Shown: piece by piece, positions 27,904 to 37,645 of the stretch | How the letters are laid out: every line of letters begins with the position of its first letter | How positions within the stretch are numbered: position 1 is the stretch's first letter | From: Verrucomicrobiota bacterium | GTDB lineage: Bacteria > Verrucomicrobiota > Verrucomicrobiia > Opitutales > Opitutaceae | DNA: 64,000 nucleotides | NCBI GenBank assembly: GCA_025361935.1 | Contig: JANYJB010000094.1 | Coordinates: 1 to 64,000 of the forward strand | Direction: 5' to 3' | The notes under the pieces: generated by a model | What the model saw: only the letters and a program-made list of their open reading frames with translations | What the model was told of the DNA's origin: nothing | Database searches by the model: none | Position numbers and translations under genes: made by a program

Positions 27904-28851
27904 ATGAAGCACTTCCTCAAAGAGACAGACTTTAAGCCCCATGAAGTGGCCGAAGTCTTTGCGCTGGCCCGAGACCTTAAGCAAAAGCGCGGACAACAGA
28001 TGCTCTCCGTGCTTCAGCTCCAGACGTGGGCGCTGATCTTTTCCAAATCCAGCACGCGCACGCGTGTCTCGTTCGAGGTCGGCATTCACGAGCTCGGCGG
28101 AAATCCGCTGTTTCTCAACAAGAACGACATCCAGCTAGGTCGCGGCGAGTCCGTTGAGGATACCGCCAAGGTGCTCTCGCGTTTCGTGCACGGTCTCATC
28201 GTGCGCACCTACGATCATGCGGAGGTCGAGCGGTTGGCCGCGGCCGGCACGATCCCGGTGATCAACGCGCTCACGGATTTCCTGCATCCCTGCCAGATTT
28301 ACACCGACGCCTTCACGCTTGCCGAACGCTGGGCGCCCAAGGGCGGCGACCTGTTCGCCTCGCTCAAGGGCCGCAAGATCGCGTTCCTTGGTGACACCGC
28401 GTGCAACATGGCCAACTCCTGGATCCTCGGCGCCGCGCTCTTCGGCATGAAGATTTCCCTATCCGGCCCGAAAGGCTTCGAGCCAGGTCCCGAGATCGAC
28501 GCGCTTCTCAAACAGGAAGGTTTCGCCAAGAACTACCACTTCACCACCGATCCGCTCGAGGCGGCGAAGGACGCCGACGTGGTTTACACCGACGTGTGGG
28601 TCAGTATGGGCAAGGAGGAGGAGACCAAGCAGCGCATCATTCAGATGTCGCCCTACGCGGTCACCGGCAAGGTCTTCGCCGCTGCCAAGCCCGATGCCTG
28701 GTTCATGCATTGCCTGCCGGCGCACCCCGGCGAGGAGGTCAGCCAGGAGGTTTTGGACAACCCGCGTGCGATCATTTTCGACCAAGCGGAAAACCGCCTC
28801 CACGTCCAGAAGGCCATCATGGCCACGCTGGTCCGGCAGTCCCGCGCCTGA
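27904..28851 (+). CDS. argF: Ornithine carbamoyltransferase
   Basis: A 315-residue transferase that makes citrulline from ornithine and carbamoyl phosphate. The carbamoyl-phosphate motif is SSTRTRVSFEVG, the ornithine loop is HCLPAHPGEEVS, and NALTDFLHPCQIYTDAFT is also conserved. The track begins at a TTG nine codons upstream; the ATG at 27904 (MKHFLKETDF) fits the family start. carB at 41520 makes its carbamoyl phosphate, although the two genes are not linked. Confidence 0.95.
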   Translation: MKHFLKETDFKPHEVAEVFALARDLKQKRGQQMLSVLQLQTWALIFSKSSTRTRVSFEVGIHELGGNPLFLNKNDIQLGRGESVEDTAKVLSRFVHGLIVRTYDHAEVERLAAAGTIPVINALTDFLHPCQIYTDAFTLAERWAPKGGDLFASLKGRKIAFLGDTACNMANSWILGAALFGMKISLSGPKGFEPGPEIDALLKQEGFAKNYHFTTDPLEAAKDADVVYTDVWVSMGKEEETKQRIIQMSPYAVTGKVFAAAKPDAWFMHCLPAHPGEEVSQEVLDNPRAIIFDQAENRLHVQKAIMATLVRQSRA

Positions 28852-28884
28852 TCTTTCACGTTAATCCTTTCCCCTTATTCACCT

Positions 28885-30111
<1,227 letters not shown>

Positions 30112-30133
30112 GTTGATATTGGTTTTTTCTTTC

Positions 30134-30165
30134 AAGGCGCGTCCTATGGCGGACGCGCCTTTTTT
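30134..30165 (+). terminator. Rho-independent terminator after argG
   Basis: AAGGCGCGTCC pairs with GGACGCGCCTT around TATGGC and is followed by six T residues. The 9-base GC core is perfect. Confidence 0.95.
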
Positions 30166-30311
30166 GTGCAGACCCAAAGTCCTTTGTATTCCAGTGCTCG
30201 CGGACCCGCATAGCCCTTGATTACAAAATAGTTGTTGGATAGCTCTTTCACGCCAATAAACGGGGAGGTTCCGTTGGTGAAAGTCCCCAAAACCAGCTCG
30301 TGGTCATTCAC
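30144..30311 (-). CDS. Possible 55-residue small ORF or gene remnant
   Basis: A GTG-initiated frame below the track's length cutoff fills the argG-uxaC gap on the minus strand. Its peptide (FTNGTSPFIGVKELSNNYFV, then IKGYAGPRALEYKGLWVC) has a normal residue balance, unlike the Arg/Pro-rich shadow frames, and its DNA is AT-richer than its neighbours. It ends inside the argG terminator. It could be a small protein or the tail of a decayed gene; no homologue was recognised. Confidence 0.3.
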   Translation of the reverse strand: MNDHELVLGTFTNGTSPFIGVKELSNNYFVIKGYAGPRALEYKGLWVCTKKARPP

Positions 30312-30340
30312 GTCCGATTTTATTTCACGCTTCTTTCCTT

Positions 30341-31771
30341 ATGCCGACTAACGCCGCCTTTCTTCACGACGATTTCATGCTCAATGGCGAATGGGCGAGG
30401 TTGTTGTATCAGAAATACGCAAAGGCGCAGCCGATCTACGATTATCACTGCCACCTGCCGCCCGAGCAGATCGCGGCCAACCGTCAGTTTGAAAACCTCA
30501 CTCAAATCTGGCTCGCCGGCGACCACTACAAGTGGCGCGCCCTGCGCTCCGCCGGCGTGAACGAAGATCTCATCACGGGCGCAAGCACGAGCGACTACGA
30601 CAAGTTTCTCGCCTACTGCCGCATCGTCCCGCAGCTCGTGCGCAACCCGCTTCATCATTGGTCGCACCTAGAACTCCGTCGCTACTTCGGCATTGATCTT
30701 CTGATCAATGAGACCAACGCGCCGAAAATCTGGGAACTTGCCAACGCCAAGCTTGCGACTGCCGCCCTCACCACCCACGGCATTCTTACCTCCAACAAGG
30801 TCGCTGTCGTCTGCACGACCGATGATCCCGTCGATTCGCTTCAACACCACGTCGCCATTGCCAAGAGTGGTCTGGCCACGCGCGTCTATCCTACTTTTCG
30901 CGCCGACAAGCTCATGGCTGTCGCCGCGCCCGCCGTCTTCAACGGTTGGTGCGACCAACTCGCCGTCCGTGCTGACGTGGCAGTTGATTCGTTGCCGGCC
31001 CTCCTTGAAGCTCTCGACCAGCGCCACGCGTTTTTTCACTCGCTGGGCGGCCGTCTTTCCGACCACGGCCTTGAGAATCTCCCCGATGCCGACTGCACCG
31101 AGGCCGAAGCCATCGCCATTTTCACGCAGACTCGCGGAGGCCGCGCCGCCACTCCCGAACAAACGGTCAAGTGGGTCTGGTTCATCATGCTTTTTCTCGG
31201 CCGCCTTGACGCCAAACGTGGTTGGACGAAGCAGCTCCACCTCGGGGCCTTGCGCAACAACAACAGCCGCCTGCTCAAGCGCCTTGGGGCCGATGCCGGC
31301 GTCGATTCCATCGGGGATTTTCCGCAGGGCCGCGCGCTCTCGCGCTACCTCGACACGCTCGACCAGGACAATCAGTTGCCCAAGGTTGTAATCTACAATC
31401 TCAACCCTGCCGACAACTACGTCTTCGCGACGATGATCGGCAATTTCCAGGACGGCTCTATTCCGGGAAAAATCCAGTTCGGCAGCGGCTGGTGGTTCCT
31501 CGACCAGAAAGAAGGCATGGAGATGCAACTCAACGCGCTCTCACAGCTCGGCCTGCTCTCTAAGTTTGTCGGCATGCTTACCGACTCGCGCAGCTTCCTG
31601 AGTTACCCTCGGCATGAGTATTTCCGCCGCATCCTGTGCAACCTGATCGGAGGCGATGTCGAAGCGGGGCTTATTCCCGCCGACGAGGCCGCCTTGGGCG
31701 CATTGATCGAGGATATTTGTTATCGGAACGCCGAGCACTATTTCGGACTTCAGGCGGGTCGGTTTGTTTAA
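30341..31771 (+). CDS. uxaC: Glucuronate/galacturonate isomerase
   Basis: A 476-residue member of the uronate isomerase family that converts D-glucuronate to D-fructuronate and D-galacturonate to D-tagaturonate. It shows the metal-binding YDYHCHLPPEQIA, CTTDDPVDSLQHHVA, the ADCTEAEAIAIF region, and FVGMLTDSRSFLSYPRHEYFRR near the C-terminus. Length is normal. Its product tagaturonate is the substrate of the UxaB found 26 kb away, so the hexuronate pathway in this window is split between two places. Confidence 0.95.
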   Translation: MPTNAAFLHDDFMLNGEWARLLYQKYAKAQPIYDYHCHLPPEQIAANRQFENLTQIWLAGDHYKWRALRSAGVNEDLITGASTSDYDKFLAYCRIVPQLVRNPLHHWSHLELRRYFGIDLLINETNAPKIWELANAKLATAALTTHGILTSNKVAVVCTTDDPVDSLQHHVAIAKSGLATRVYPTFRADKLMAVAAPAVFNGWCDQLAVRADVAVDSLPALLEALDQRHAFFHSLGGRLSDHGLENLPDADCTEAEAIAIFTQTRGGRAATPEQTVKWVWFIMLFLGRLDAKRGWTKQLHLGALRNNNSRLLKRLGADAGVDSIGDFPQGRALSRYLDTLDQDNQLPKVVIYNLNPADNYVFATMIGNFQDGSIPGKIQFGSGWWFLDQKEGMEMQLNALSQLGLLSKFVGMLTDSRSFLSYPRHEYFRRILCNLIGGDVEAGLIPADEAALGALIEDICYRNAEHYFGLQAGRFV

Positions 31772-31864
31772 AGGTTCGATTTGATAACGTATAGCTTTGA
31801 AGCAAAATGACTTGGTGAGCATCCTTGCCTGACCAGCGTGAATGTATAAGCATCTCCCTCTCGC

Positions 31865-32641
31865 ATGACGCGCGCTCTTGGCCATTACACTCTTCGCATT
31901 GTCCGTGAACTCGGCGACTTTGGCCTGTTCACAAGCCGTTCGCTGGGTGCGGCGGTGGGTTCGCGCAAGCTGGGGCGTCGCGTGGTCCGCTCGATTTATG
32001 AACAAGGCGTGCGATGCGTGCCGGTGATCATGATCGTGGGGCTTTTTACCGGTCTCGTGCTCGGATTGCAGGGCTATTACGTGCTCAATAAGTTCGGATC
32101 TTCCGGACTGCTCGGGACCTTGGTGTCGCTTACTCTCGTGCGTGAACTCGCGCCGGTTCTCGCCGCCTTGATGCTCGTCGGCCAGGCGGGGTCGGCGCTC
32201 GCGGCCGAGCTCGGCATCCAGCGCAACAGCGAGCAGATCGATGCGCTGGAGACGATGGGGGCGGACGCCCACGCCTACTTGATTTCGCCGCGGCTGATCG
32301 CCGCCGTGCTGGTGTTCCCCATCCAGACGGCGTTTTTCTGTCTCATCGGTCTTTTTGGGGGCTACCTTTCCGGCTCCGTCGTGCTGGCGCTTCAGCCCGG
32401 AGTTTATTGGTCGGCGGTTTTCCGCGCGGTGCATCCGGTGGATGTGCGCGAGTGCATGATCAAGGCCGCGATCTTCGGCGTGCTGACAATCGCGATTTGT
32501 GCTTACAACGGATTCAACGCCCACCGGCGCACGTCCTCGTCGGGCGCGCGTGCGGTCAGCGCCTCGACGACGCGTGCAGTCGTCATTTCGAGCATCACGG
32601 TGCTGGCGGCCGACTACGTCATCACCTCTTTTCTCGTCTGA
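31865..32641 (+). CDS. mlaE: MlaE-type ABC permease (second system)
   Basis: A 258-residue permease of the second Mla system, without the STAS domain of the first. It shows VPVIMIVGLFTGLVLGLQGYYVL, LTLVRELAPVLAALMLVGQAGSALAAELG and SEQIDALETMGADAHAYL, all conserved in MlaE. It opens a five-gene operon (mlaE-F-D-C-A) whose genes are 3-13 bases apart or overlap, the complete set needed to shuttle phospholipid between outer and inner membrane apart from MlaB. Confidence 0.95.
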   Translation: MTRALGHYTLRIVRELGDFGLFTSRSLGAAVGSRKLGRRVVRSIYEQGVRCVPVIMIVGLFTGLVLGLQGYYVLNKFGSSGLLGTLVSLTLVRELAPVLAALMLVGQAGSALAAELGIQRNSEQIDALETMGADAHAYLISPRLIAAVLVFPIQTAFFCLIGLFGGYLSGSVVLALQPGVYWSAVFRAVHPVDVRECMIKAAIFGVLTIAICAYNGFNAHRRTSSSGARAVSASTTRAVVISSITVLAADYVITSFLV

Positions 32642-32644
32642 TCC

Positions 32645-33460
32645 ATGAGCATCGCGATCGAAGCCGACCTTTTCCTCGACGTCCGTGGTGTCGCCAAGCG
32701 CTTCGGTGAAAACGCCGTGCTTGCGGGCGTGGATTTGGCCGTGCCCCGCGGCAGCGTCGTCACGGTGCTCGGCAAGAGCGGCACGGGCAAATCCGTTTTC
32801 CTCAAATGCCTCGCCGGCATCGTGACGCCGGACGCGGGCGAGATTCGTTTCGACGGCAAGCCTCTCAACGCCGGCGACGCGGGTTGCCGCGCCGAATTTC
32901 GCCGCCGCTGCAGTTATCTTTTTCAGAGCAATGCGCTGCTGGATTCGCTCACCGTGCTGGAAAACGTCGCGCTCCCGCTGGAGTCCACCACGCAGGTGCC
33001 CAACCGCGAGATTCGCGAGCGTGCCTTGGAGGCGCTTCGCCAGCTTGATCTTGAAAAGCACAGTGATCGCCACCCCGGGCAATTGTCCGGCGGCATGCAG
33101 AAACGGCTCGCCTTGGCGCGGGCGATTGTGACCCGCCCCGAGCTTGTTTTGTTTGATGAGCCCACCGCCGGTCTCGATCCGCTGCGGCGCAACGCCGTGT
33201 TCGAGATGATTGTGAAATACCAGCGCCAGTTCGGTTTCACTGCGGTGCTGGTCACGCATGACTTGCCCGAAGCGCTCGTCTCGAGCGACCAGGTCGCGCT
33301 CCTGGACGGCGGGCGCATGCGTTTCCAGGGAACGCCCGCTGAATTCAACGCGTCGGACGATCCGACAGTGCGTTCCTTCCGCGACAGCGCCGGCGAATTG
33401 CGCGACACCATCGCGGCCCTCCGCCGAGGAGAAACCGTTCAAAACCGAAACGATTTATGA
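32645..33460 (+). CDS. mlaF: MlaF-type ABC transporter ATPase (second system)
   Basis: A 271-residue ATPase with Walker A GKSGTGKSV, Q-loop LFQSNALLDSL, signature LSGGMQKRLALARAI, Walker B LVLFDEPTAGLDP and H-loop VLVTHDLPEAL. The Walker A ends in Ser-Val instead of the usual Ser-Thr. It follows mlaE by three bases and overlaps mlaD by four. Confidence 0.94.
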   Translation: MSIAIEADLFLDVRGVAKRFGENAVLAGVDLAVPRGSVVTVLGKSGTGKSVFLKCLAGIVTPDAGEIRFDGKPLNAGDAGCRAEFRRRCSYLFQSNALLDSLTVLENVALPLESTTQVPNREIRERALEALRQLDLEKHSDRHPGQLSGGMQKRLALARAIVTRPELVLFDEPTAGLDPLRRNAVFEMIVKYQRQFGFTAVLVTHDLPEALVSSDQVALLDGGRMRFQGTPAEFNASDDPTVRSFRDSAGELRDTIAALRRGETVQNRNDL

Positions 33461-33921
33461 AACAGTCCAAACTTGAACTGGTGGTCGGCGTCTTTGTCCT
33501 CGCCGGCCTGATCGCGGTGGCCTACCTCGCGCTGAAGATCGGCGCGGGCTCCCTCATGGGCTCCGAAACATACTCGCTGCGCGCCCGCTTCACCAACAGC
33601 GGCGGGCTCACCAGCGGGAGCAACGTCCTCGTCGCCGGCGTGCCGATCGGCCGGGTGGGTGCCATCACGCTAAACCCCGCCGATTTCAGCGCGTTGGTCG
33701 AGCTGAAGCTCGAAAAGGCCGTCAAGCTCCCCACCGATACCATCGCTTCCATCAAGACCTCCGGTCTGATCGGCGACAAATACGTGGGCCTCTCGCCTGG
33801 TTCCGATGCGGAGTTTCTTGCCCCGGGCGCCACTATTACCGACACCGAGGCGGCGCTGGATATCGAGTCGCTCATCAGTCGTTTTGCGTTTGGCAACGTG
33901 GAGAAAAAAGACAGTAAGTAG
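33457..33921 (+). CDS. mlaD: MlaD phospholipid-binding MCE protein
   Basis: A 154-residue MCE protein with an N-terminal membrane anchor (VVGVFVLAGLIAVAYLALKI) and a single MCE domain (SLRARFTNSGGLTSGSNVLVAGVPIGRVGAI; SIKTSGLIGDKYVGLSPGS). This size matches E. coli MlaD, unlike the 338-residue version at 11404. The start overlaps the mlaF stop (ATGA). Confidence 0.94.
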   Translation: MKQSKLELVVGVFVLAGLIAVAYLALKIGAGSLMGSETYSLRARFTNSGGLTSGSNVLVAGVPIGRVGAITLNPADFSALVELKLEKAVKLPTDTIASIKTSGLIGDKYVGLSPGSDAEFLAPGATITDTEAALDIESLISRFAFGNVEKKDSK

Positions 33922-33933
33922 CTTATCACCACC

Positions 33934-34536
33934 ATGCGTTTCGCTCGTCTCGTTCTCATGTTTATCGCAAGTCTGCCGGCTTTTGCCGCAGTTGCGGCCA
34001 CTCCGCCCGCTGATCCTTCGCAGGTGCTTCGTGGTGCGGTGGACGAGGTGCTCGGCATCGTTTACAGCGGCAAGACGCAGACCCAGCCCTTTTCCATTTT
34101 GGTGCGTCCGGTGTTGGAGAAAAATTTCAGCTTCGATTTGATTACGCGTCGTGCGGTGGGGCCCGGCTGGCGCCAATTCACCCCTGAGCAACAGGCCAAA
34201 ACCATTGCGCTTTTCGCCGAGCTCGTGATCCGCACCTACGCCGACCGCTTCGAGGCCGGCGCGCAGCCCGGCATCACCTACGCGGCCCCTGTCGAACTCT
34301 CCCCGAGCAAGCGCGAGCTGCCGACCACCATCGACTACGCGGGCAAAAAATACTCCGTCACCTACCGCATGGAGTTGGTCGCGGACCAATGGCGCGTCGC
34401 CGACGTCATCATAGAGGGCGTGAGCATGATCAAAAATTACCGCGACCAGTTCGACCCGATGTTCCAGCGCGGTGGGGCCGCCGAGATCATCCGCTTGCTT
34501 CAGGAAAAACTTGCGCAAGTTCCCGTGGTCAAATGA
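33934..34536 (+). CDS. mlaC: MlaC periplasmic phospholipid-binding protein
   Basis: A 200-residue secreted protein (signal peptide LVLMFIASLPAFAAVAA) of the MlaC/Ttg2D family that ferries phospholipid across the periplasm. Segments FDLITRRAVGPGWRQFTPEQQ, ELVIRTYADRFE, YSVTYRMELVADQWRVADVIIEGVSMIKNYRDQF are characteristic. It is coupled to mlaA by a four-base overlap. Confidence 0.93.
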   Translation: MRFARLVLMFIASLPAFAAVAATPPADPSQVLRGAVDEVLGIVYSGKTQTQPFSILVRPVLEKNFSFDLITRRAVGPGWRQFTPEQQAKTIALFAELVIRTYADRFEAGAQPGITYAAPVELSPSKRELPTTIDYAGKKYSVTYRMELVADQWRVADVIIEGVSMIKNYRDQFDPMFQRGGAAEIIRLLQEKLAQVPVVK

Positions 34537-35297
34537 AAGCCGTCCCCTTTAAATTCGGTTTCTGGCTTAGCTTGGTCTTGTTGGCGGCCCCTTTCGTGCA
34601 CGCGCAGCAAAACCTGCCGCTGGATTCCACGACCAAGGATGCGATCGATGAAGACGAATACGCGGTTGCGAAAGTTTACGATCCGCTTGAGCCGTTCAAC
34701 CGGGCGATGTTCAAGTTCAACAACGGCGTTTATGACTACGTTTTCCGTCCGGTTTCCTGGAGTTACGTCAAGGTGACGCCGTCGAAGGTTCGCGAGGGAT
34801 TGGGTAATTTTTTCGCAAACCTGCGTTTCCCTATCCGGTTTGTGAGTTCTGCGCTTCAGGGTAAATTCAATCGTGCTGGTCTTGAGGCGGAAAAATTCGT
34901 CGTGAACACTCTGGCCGGGCTGGGCGGCTTTATTCGGGCTTCCGACGGCGTTCCCTCCCTGGCTGATGTTCCGAGTGAAGATCTCGGGCAGACGTTCGGA
35001 GTGTGGGGCATTCACAAGGGGCCGTATCTGGTTTTGCCGGTCTTGGGGCCGGGTTCGGCGCGGGATACGGCGGGTCTCGTGGGCGACTATTTCATGAACC
35101 CGACGCATTGGAACCAACTGCAGCATGTGGATGGCTACCACTGGTGGTGGGACACCGCTTTGCAGACGACGGACACGGTTAACTCACTGCCCGGGCTGCT
35201 CAAGCTTTACGACGATGAGAAGAAGGCTGCCCTCGATCCGTATGTCTCCGTGCGCAGCGCCTACATCCAGTATAGGGATGCCGCGGTGCAACGATAA
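34533..35297 (+). CDS. mlaA: MlaA outer-membrane lipid-removal protein
   Basis: A 254-residue VacJ/MlaA-family protein that extracts phospholipid from the outer leaflet and passes it to MlaC. It shows VYDPLEPFNRAMFKFNNGVYDYV, REGLGNFFANLRFP, EDLGQTFGVWGIHKGPYLVLPVLGPGSARDT. The track's 302-residue version starts out of context; the ATG at 34533 (MKAVPFKFGF) begins a signal peptide ending AAPFVHA. There is no Cys at the cleavage site, so it may not be a lipoprotein. Confidence 0.93.
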   Translation: MKAVPFKFGFWLSLVLLAAPFVHAQQNLPLDSTTKDAIDEDEYAVAKVYDPLEPFNRAMFKFNNGVYDYVFRPVSWSYVKVTPSKVREGLGNFFANLRFPIRFVSSALQGKFNRAGLEAEKFVVNTLAGLGGFIRASDGVPSLADVPSEDLGQTFGVWGIHKGPYLVLPVLGPGSARDTAGLVGDYFMNPTHWNQLQHVDGYHWWWDTALQTTDTVNSLPGLLKLYDDEKKAALDPYVSVRSAYIQYRDAAVQR

Positions 35298-35306
35298 GAG
35301 CGCGGG

Positions 35307-36278
35307 TCATGCGCTCCGGGCGCTTTCGCCCGGAGCGAGGACTCGAAAGGTGTCTGCCGGCGTATTTGAAAGGGCGAGCGCGGCGGCCAGCGCCTGTGGC
35401 GGCGCCTCGCGGGCTTCGTCGGTGAGTTGAAAAGTGCCCCAGTGCATCGCGAGGCTCAGCCGTGCGCCGAGATCGTGATGGATGCGCACCGCTTCCTCCG
35501 GGTTGCAGTGGTGGGCGGCCATGAACCAGCGCGGCTCGTAGGCCCCGATGGGAATCATCGCGAGATCGGGCGCGCCAAGCCGTGCGCGGATTGAAGTGAA
35601 CATCGTGTCGTCGTAGCCGGTGTCGCCGATGAACTGGGCCGTGGAGCCGCCTGCTTCCACGAAAAATCCGCCCCACAGTCGGCCGTTGCGCGGGCTGTGA
35701 AGGCGGTTGCTCCAGTGGATCGCGGGCGTGGCGGTGGCGCGCAGTCCTGAAGGCGCGAGCCGGGACTCCCACCAGTCGAGCTCGGTGATTTTTCCGGACG
35801 GCCAGCCGGCGGCTTTCAAGAGGGCGCCGTTGCCCAGCGAAGTGATGGCGAAGGGCGCGTGGGTTTTGCAGATGCGCGATAGGGTCGGCAGGTCGCAGTG
35901 GTCGTAGTGATCGTGGCTGAGCAGCACGAGGTCGATGCGGGGCAGATCGGCGAACGCGATGCCCGGCGCGTGCGCGCGCCTGGGGCCGGCCCATGAGACC
36001 GGACTGGTGCGTGCGCTGTAAACCGGATCGGTGAGGATGTTGCCGTGCGTGGTTTGCAGCAGAAACGTCGAGTGATTGATCCATGTCGCCGTGATGCCGC
36101 TGGTGTGGGCGGGCGGCTTTGCGGGAAGCACGGGCACGTTGCCCGGCCAGCGGGCGGGACGTGAGGTGAGCTTCCAGCGGAGAATGGCGTGACGCCCGAG
36201 ATCGGGTTGCGGGCGCGGATTAAAGAAGCGCGCGCCGTCGCAGTGGTCGGAAACGGGATAAATCGCGGGTGCGGCCAT
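35307..36278 (-). CDS. Metallo-beta-lactamase-fold hydrolase, NAPE-PLD/UlaG-like
   Basis: A 323-residue MBL-fold enzyme. The metal motif is LLSHDHYDHCD (HxHxDH), with further ligands in IGDTGYDD and AMHWGTF. The N-terminal segment GITATWINHSTFLLQTTHGNILTDPVY and the RRAHAPGIAFADLP region resemble the NAPE-hydrolysing phospholipase D branch, and MlaA convergent next door makes a lipid substrate plausible but unproven. The ATG at 36278 (MAAPAIYPVSDH) was preferred over the track's start at 36347, which overlaps rsmD's start region. Confidence 0.75.
   Translation of the reverse strand: MAAPAIYPVSDHCDGARFFNPRPQPDLGRHAILRWKLTSRPARWPGNVPVLPAKPPAHTSGITATWINHSTFLLQTTHGNILTDPVYSARTSPVSWAGPRRAHAPGIAFADLPRIDLVLLSHDHYDHCDLPTLSRICKTHAPFAITSLGNGALLKAAGWPSGKITELDWWESRLAPSGLRATATPAIHWSNRLHSPRNGRLWGGFFVEAGGSTAQFIGDTGYDDTMFTSIRARLGAPDLAMIPIGAYEPRWFMAAHHCNPEEAVRIHHDLGARLSLAMHWGTFQLTDEAREAPPQALAAALALSNTPADTFRVLAPGESARSA
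35312..35337. terminator. Perfect 11-bp hairpin between mlaA and the MBL gene
   Basis: CGCTCCGGGCG and CGCCCGGAGCG pair perfectly around CTTT. It lies at the convergent 3' ends, within the last codons of the MBL gene, and could stop transcription from both sides. There is no T-run. Confidence 0.5.
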
Positions 36279-36345
36279 GGTGATGCAGAATGGTGCGCGA
36301 AGGTTTCGCGTTTGCCAACCGGCGCGGGGGATTTTGTGTCGGTCC

Positions 36346-36912
36346 ATGCGAATCAGCGGCGGAGCAGCGCGGGGCGTCCCGCTTCAAGTGCCCAAGGGCG
36401 ATGCGGTGCGGCCGGCGACGGACGGCATGCGGCAGGCCGTTTTCTCGAGCCTGGCCTCGCGGCTGGCCGGGGCGCGTTTCGCCGATTTGTTCGCCGGCAG
36501 CGGCGGTTATGGGCTGGAGGCTTTTAGCCGGGGCGCGGACAGTGGAGTCTTTGTTGAAAAAAACGCCAAGGCCGCCGCGTGTATCCGTCAAAACATCGCG
36601 AGCGTGTGCAAAAGCACGGGCCGGCCGGAGGAGGGGTTAAAGCTTTTGCCGTTTGATGTGTTGACGTGGGCGCCGGTGGTCGGAGAGGAGCCGGATCTGG
36701 TTTTTATCGATCCTCCCTATGAGATTATCGCCGATGCGGGGCCGGGGCTTTTGAAGCGATTGGCCGGTGCGCTCGCCGCCAAAGTCGATCCGGTGATCGT
36801 TTTCGAGATGCCGGGTGAGCTCACGCTGGAGCCGCCTGCGGGATGGACCTGCGTGAAGCGTCTTGGTAAAGGCGTGCGCCAGCCGACGGTGGCTTTTTTT
36901 CGGAAAGGGTAG
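36346..36912 (+). CDS. rsmD: 16S rRNA (guanine966-N2)-methyltransferase
   Basis: A 188-residue RsmD-family enzyme. It opens with MRISGGAARGVPLQVPKG and shows the SAM motif FADLFAGSGGYGLEAFSRGA and the catalytic FIDPPYE. The track starts 23 codons earlier; the ATG at 36346 matches the conserved MRI(I/S)GG opening of the family. rsmE converges on its 3' end, so two rRNA methyltransferases lie side by side. Confidence 0.92.
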   Translation: MRISGGAARGVPLQVPKGDAVRPATDGMRQAVFSSLASRLAGARFADLFAGSGGYGLEAFSRGADSGVFVEKNAKAAACIRQNIASVCKSTGRPEEGLKLLPFDVLTWAPVVGEEPDLVFIDPPYEIIADAGPGLLKRLAGALAAKVDPVIVFEMPGELTLEPPAGWTCVKRLGKGVRQPTVAFFRKG

Positions 36913-36919
36913 GAAGGGG

Positions 36920-37645
36920 TTATCCGAGCCGGACGATGGCGAGTGCGGCGGCGAGGGCAGTCTCGACGCGCAAAATGCGCGGTCCGAGGTGTGAGAGAAC
37001 AAAGCCCGCATTGCGTAGTGCCTCACGGTCGAAGGCCCCCCAACCGCGCTCTGGTCCAATTCCCATTATCACTTCAGCAACATTTTCAGAAAGTTTGTCA
37101 CGTATTACATGACAAATTTTCAGGGGTTGGGTCGCTTCGTAGTTGTCGAGGGCGAAGCGGTTGGCGGAGGCGGGCAGTGATTTGAGCGCTTCGACCAAGG
37201 TGTGTGTCCACGTGATCTCGGGGATGCGGGTGTCGAAGGCTTGGGCGGCGCCGGTCAGGCAGTGGCGGCGCCATTCGCCGGTTGTCCAGAGCGTGCTGGT
37301 TGCGTAGTTGGGGTCGCTTCGTTCCGTGGCGATGAAGTGGATGGTGGTCGCGCCGAGCGTGGTGGCGTCGCGCAGGATGTCGCGTGCGGTCTGCGGGCGC
37401 GGCAAGCCGATGAGCAGGGTCGTTGCGGGGAGCGGAGAGGGTGACGCACCCCGGACGAAGGTCAGGGTGAGCGCTTCGGGAGTGATGGAGGCGACAGTGG
37501 CTTTGCCAAGAGGGCCGTTGACCAAACCGGCGTCGAAGGTGTCGCCTTCGGCCCGGCGCAGAATGTTGAGAATATGCAGCGCGCGCGGATCGGTGCGCGG
37601 GAGCGGAGTGGTCAGCTCTGAGGGTTCGAAGAGAACCAGGTTCAC
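36920..37645 (-). CDS. rsmE: 16S rRNA (uracil1498-N3)-methyltransferase
   Basis: A 241-residue SPOUT methyltransferase. HILNILRRAEGDTFDAG at the N-terminus belongs to the PUA-like domain; the C-terminal knot contains MGIGPERGWGAFDREALRNAGF and LGPRILRVETALAAAL, diagnostic for RsmE. The start overlaps the upstream aldo/keto reductase stop by four bases, so both are on one transcript. Confidence 0.93.
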   Translation of the reverse strand: MNLVLFEPSELTTPLPRTDPRALHILNILRRAEGDTFDAGLVNGPLGKATVASITPEALTLTFVRGASPSPLPATTLLIGLPRPQTARDILRDATTLGATTIHFIATERSDPNYATSTLWTTGEWRRHCLTGAAQAFDTRIPEITWTHTLVEALKSLPASANRFALDNYEATQPLKICHVIRDKLSENVAEVIMGIGPERGWGAFDREALRNAGFVLSHLGPRILRVETALAAALAIVRLG

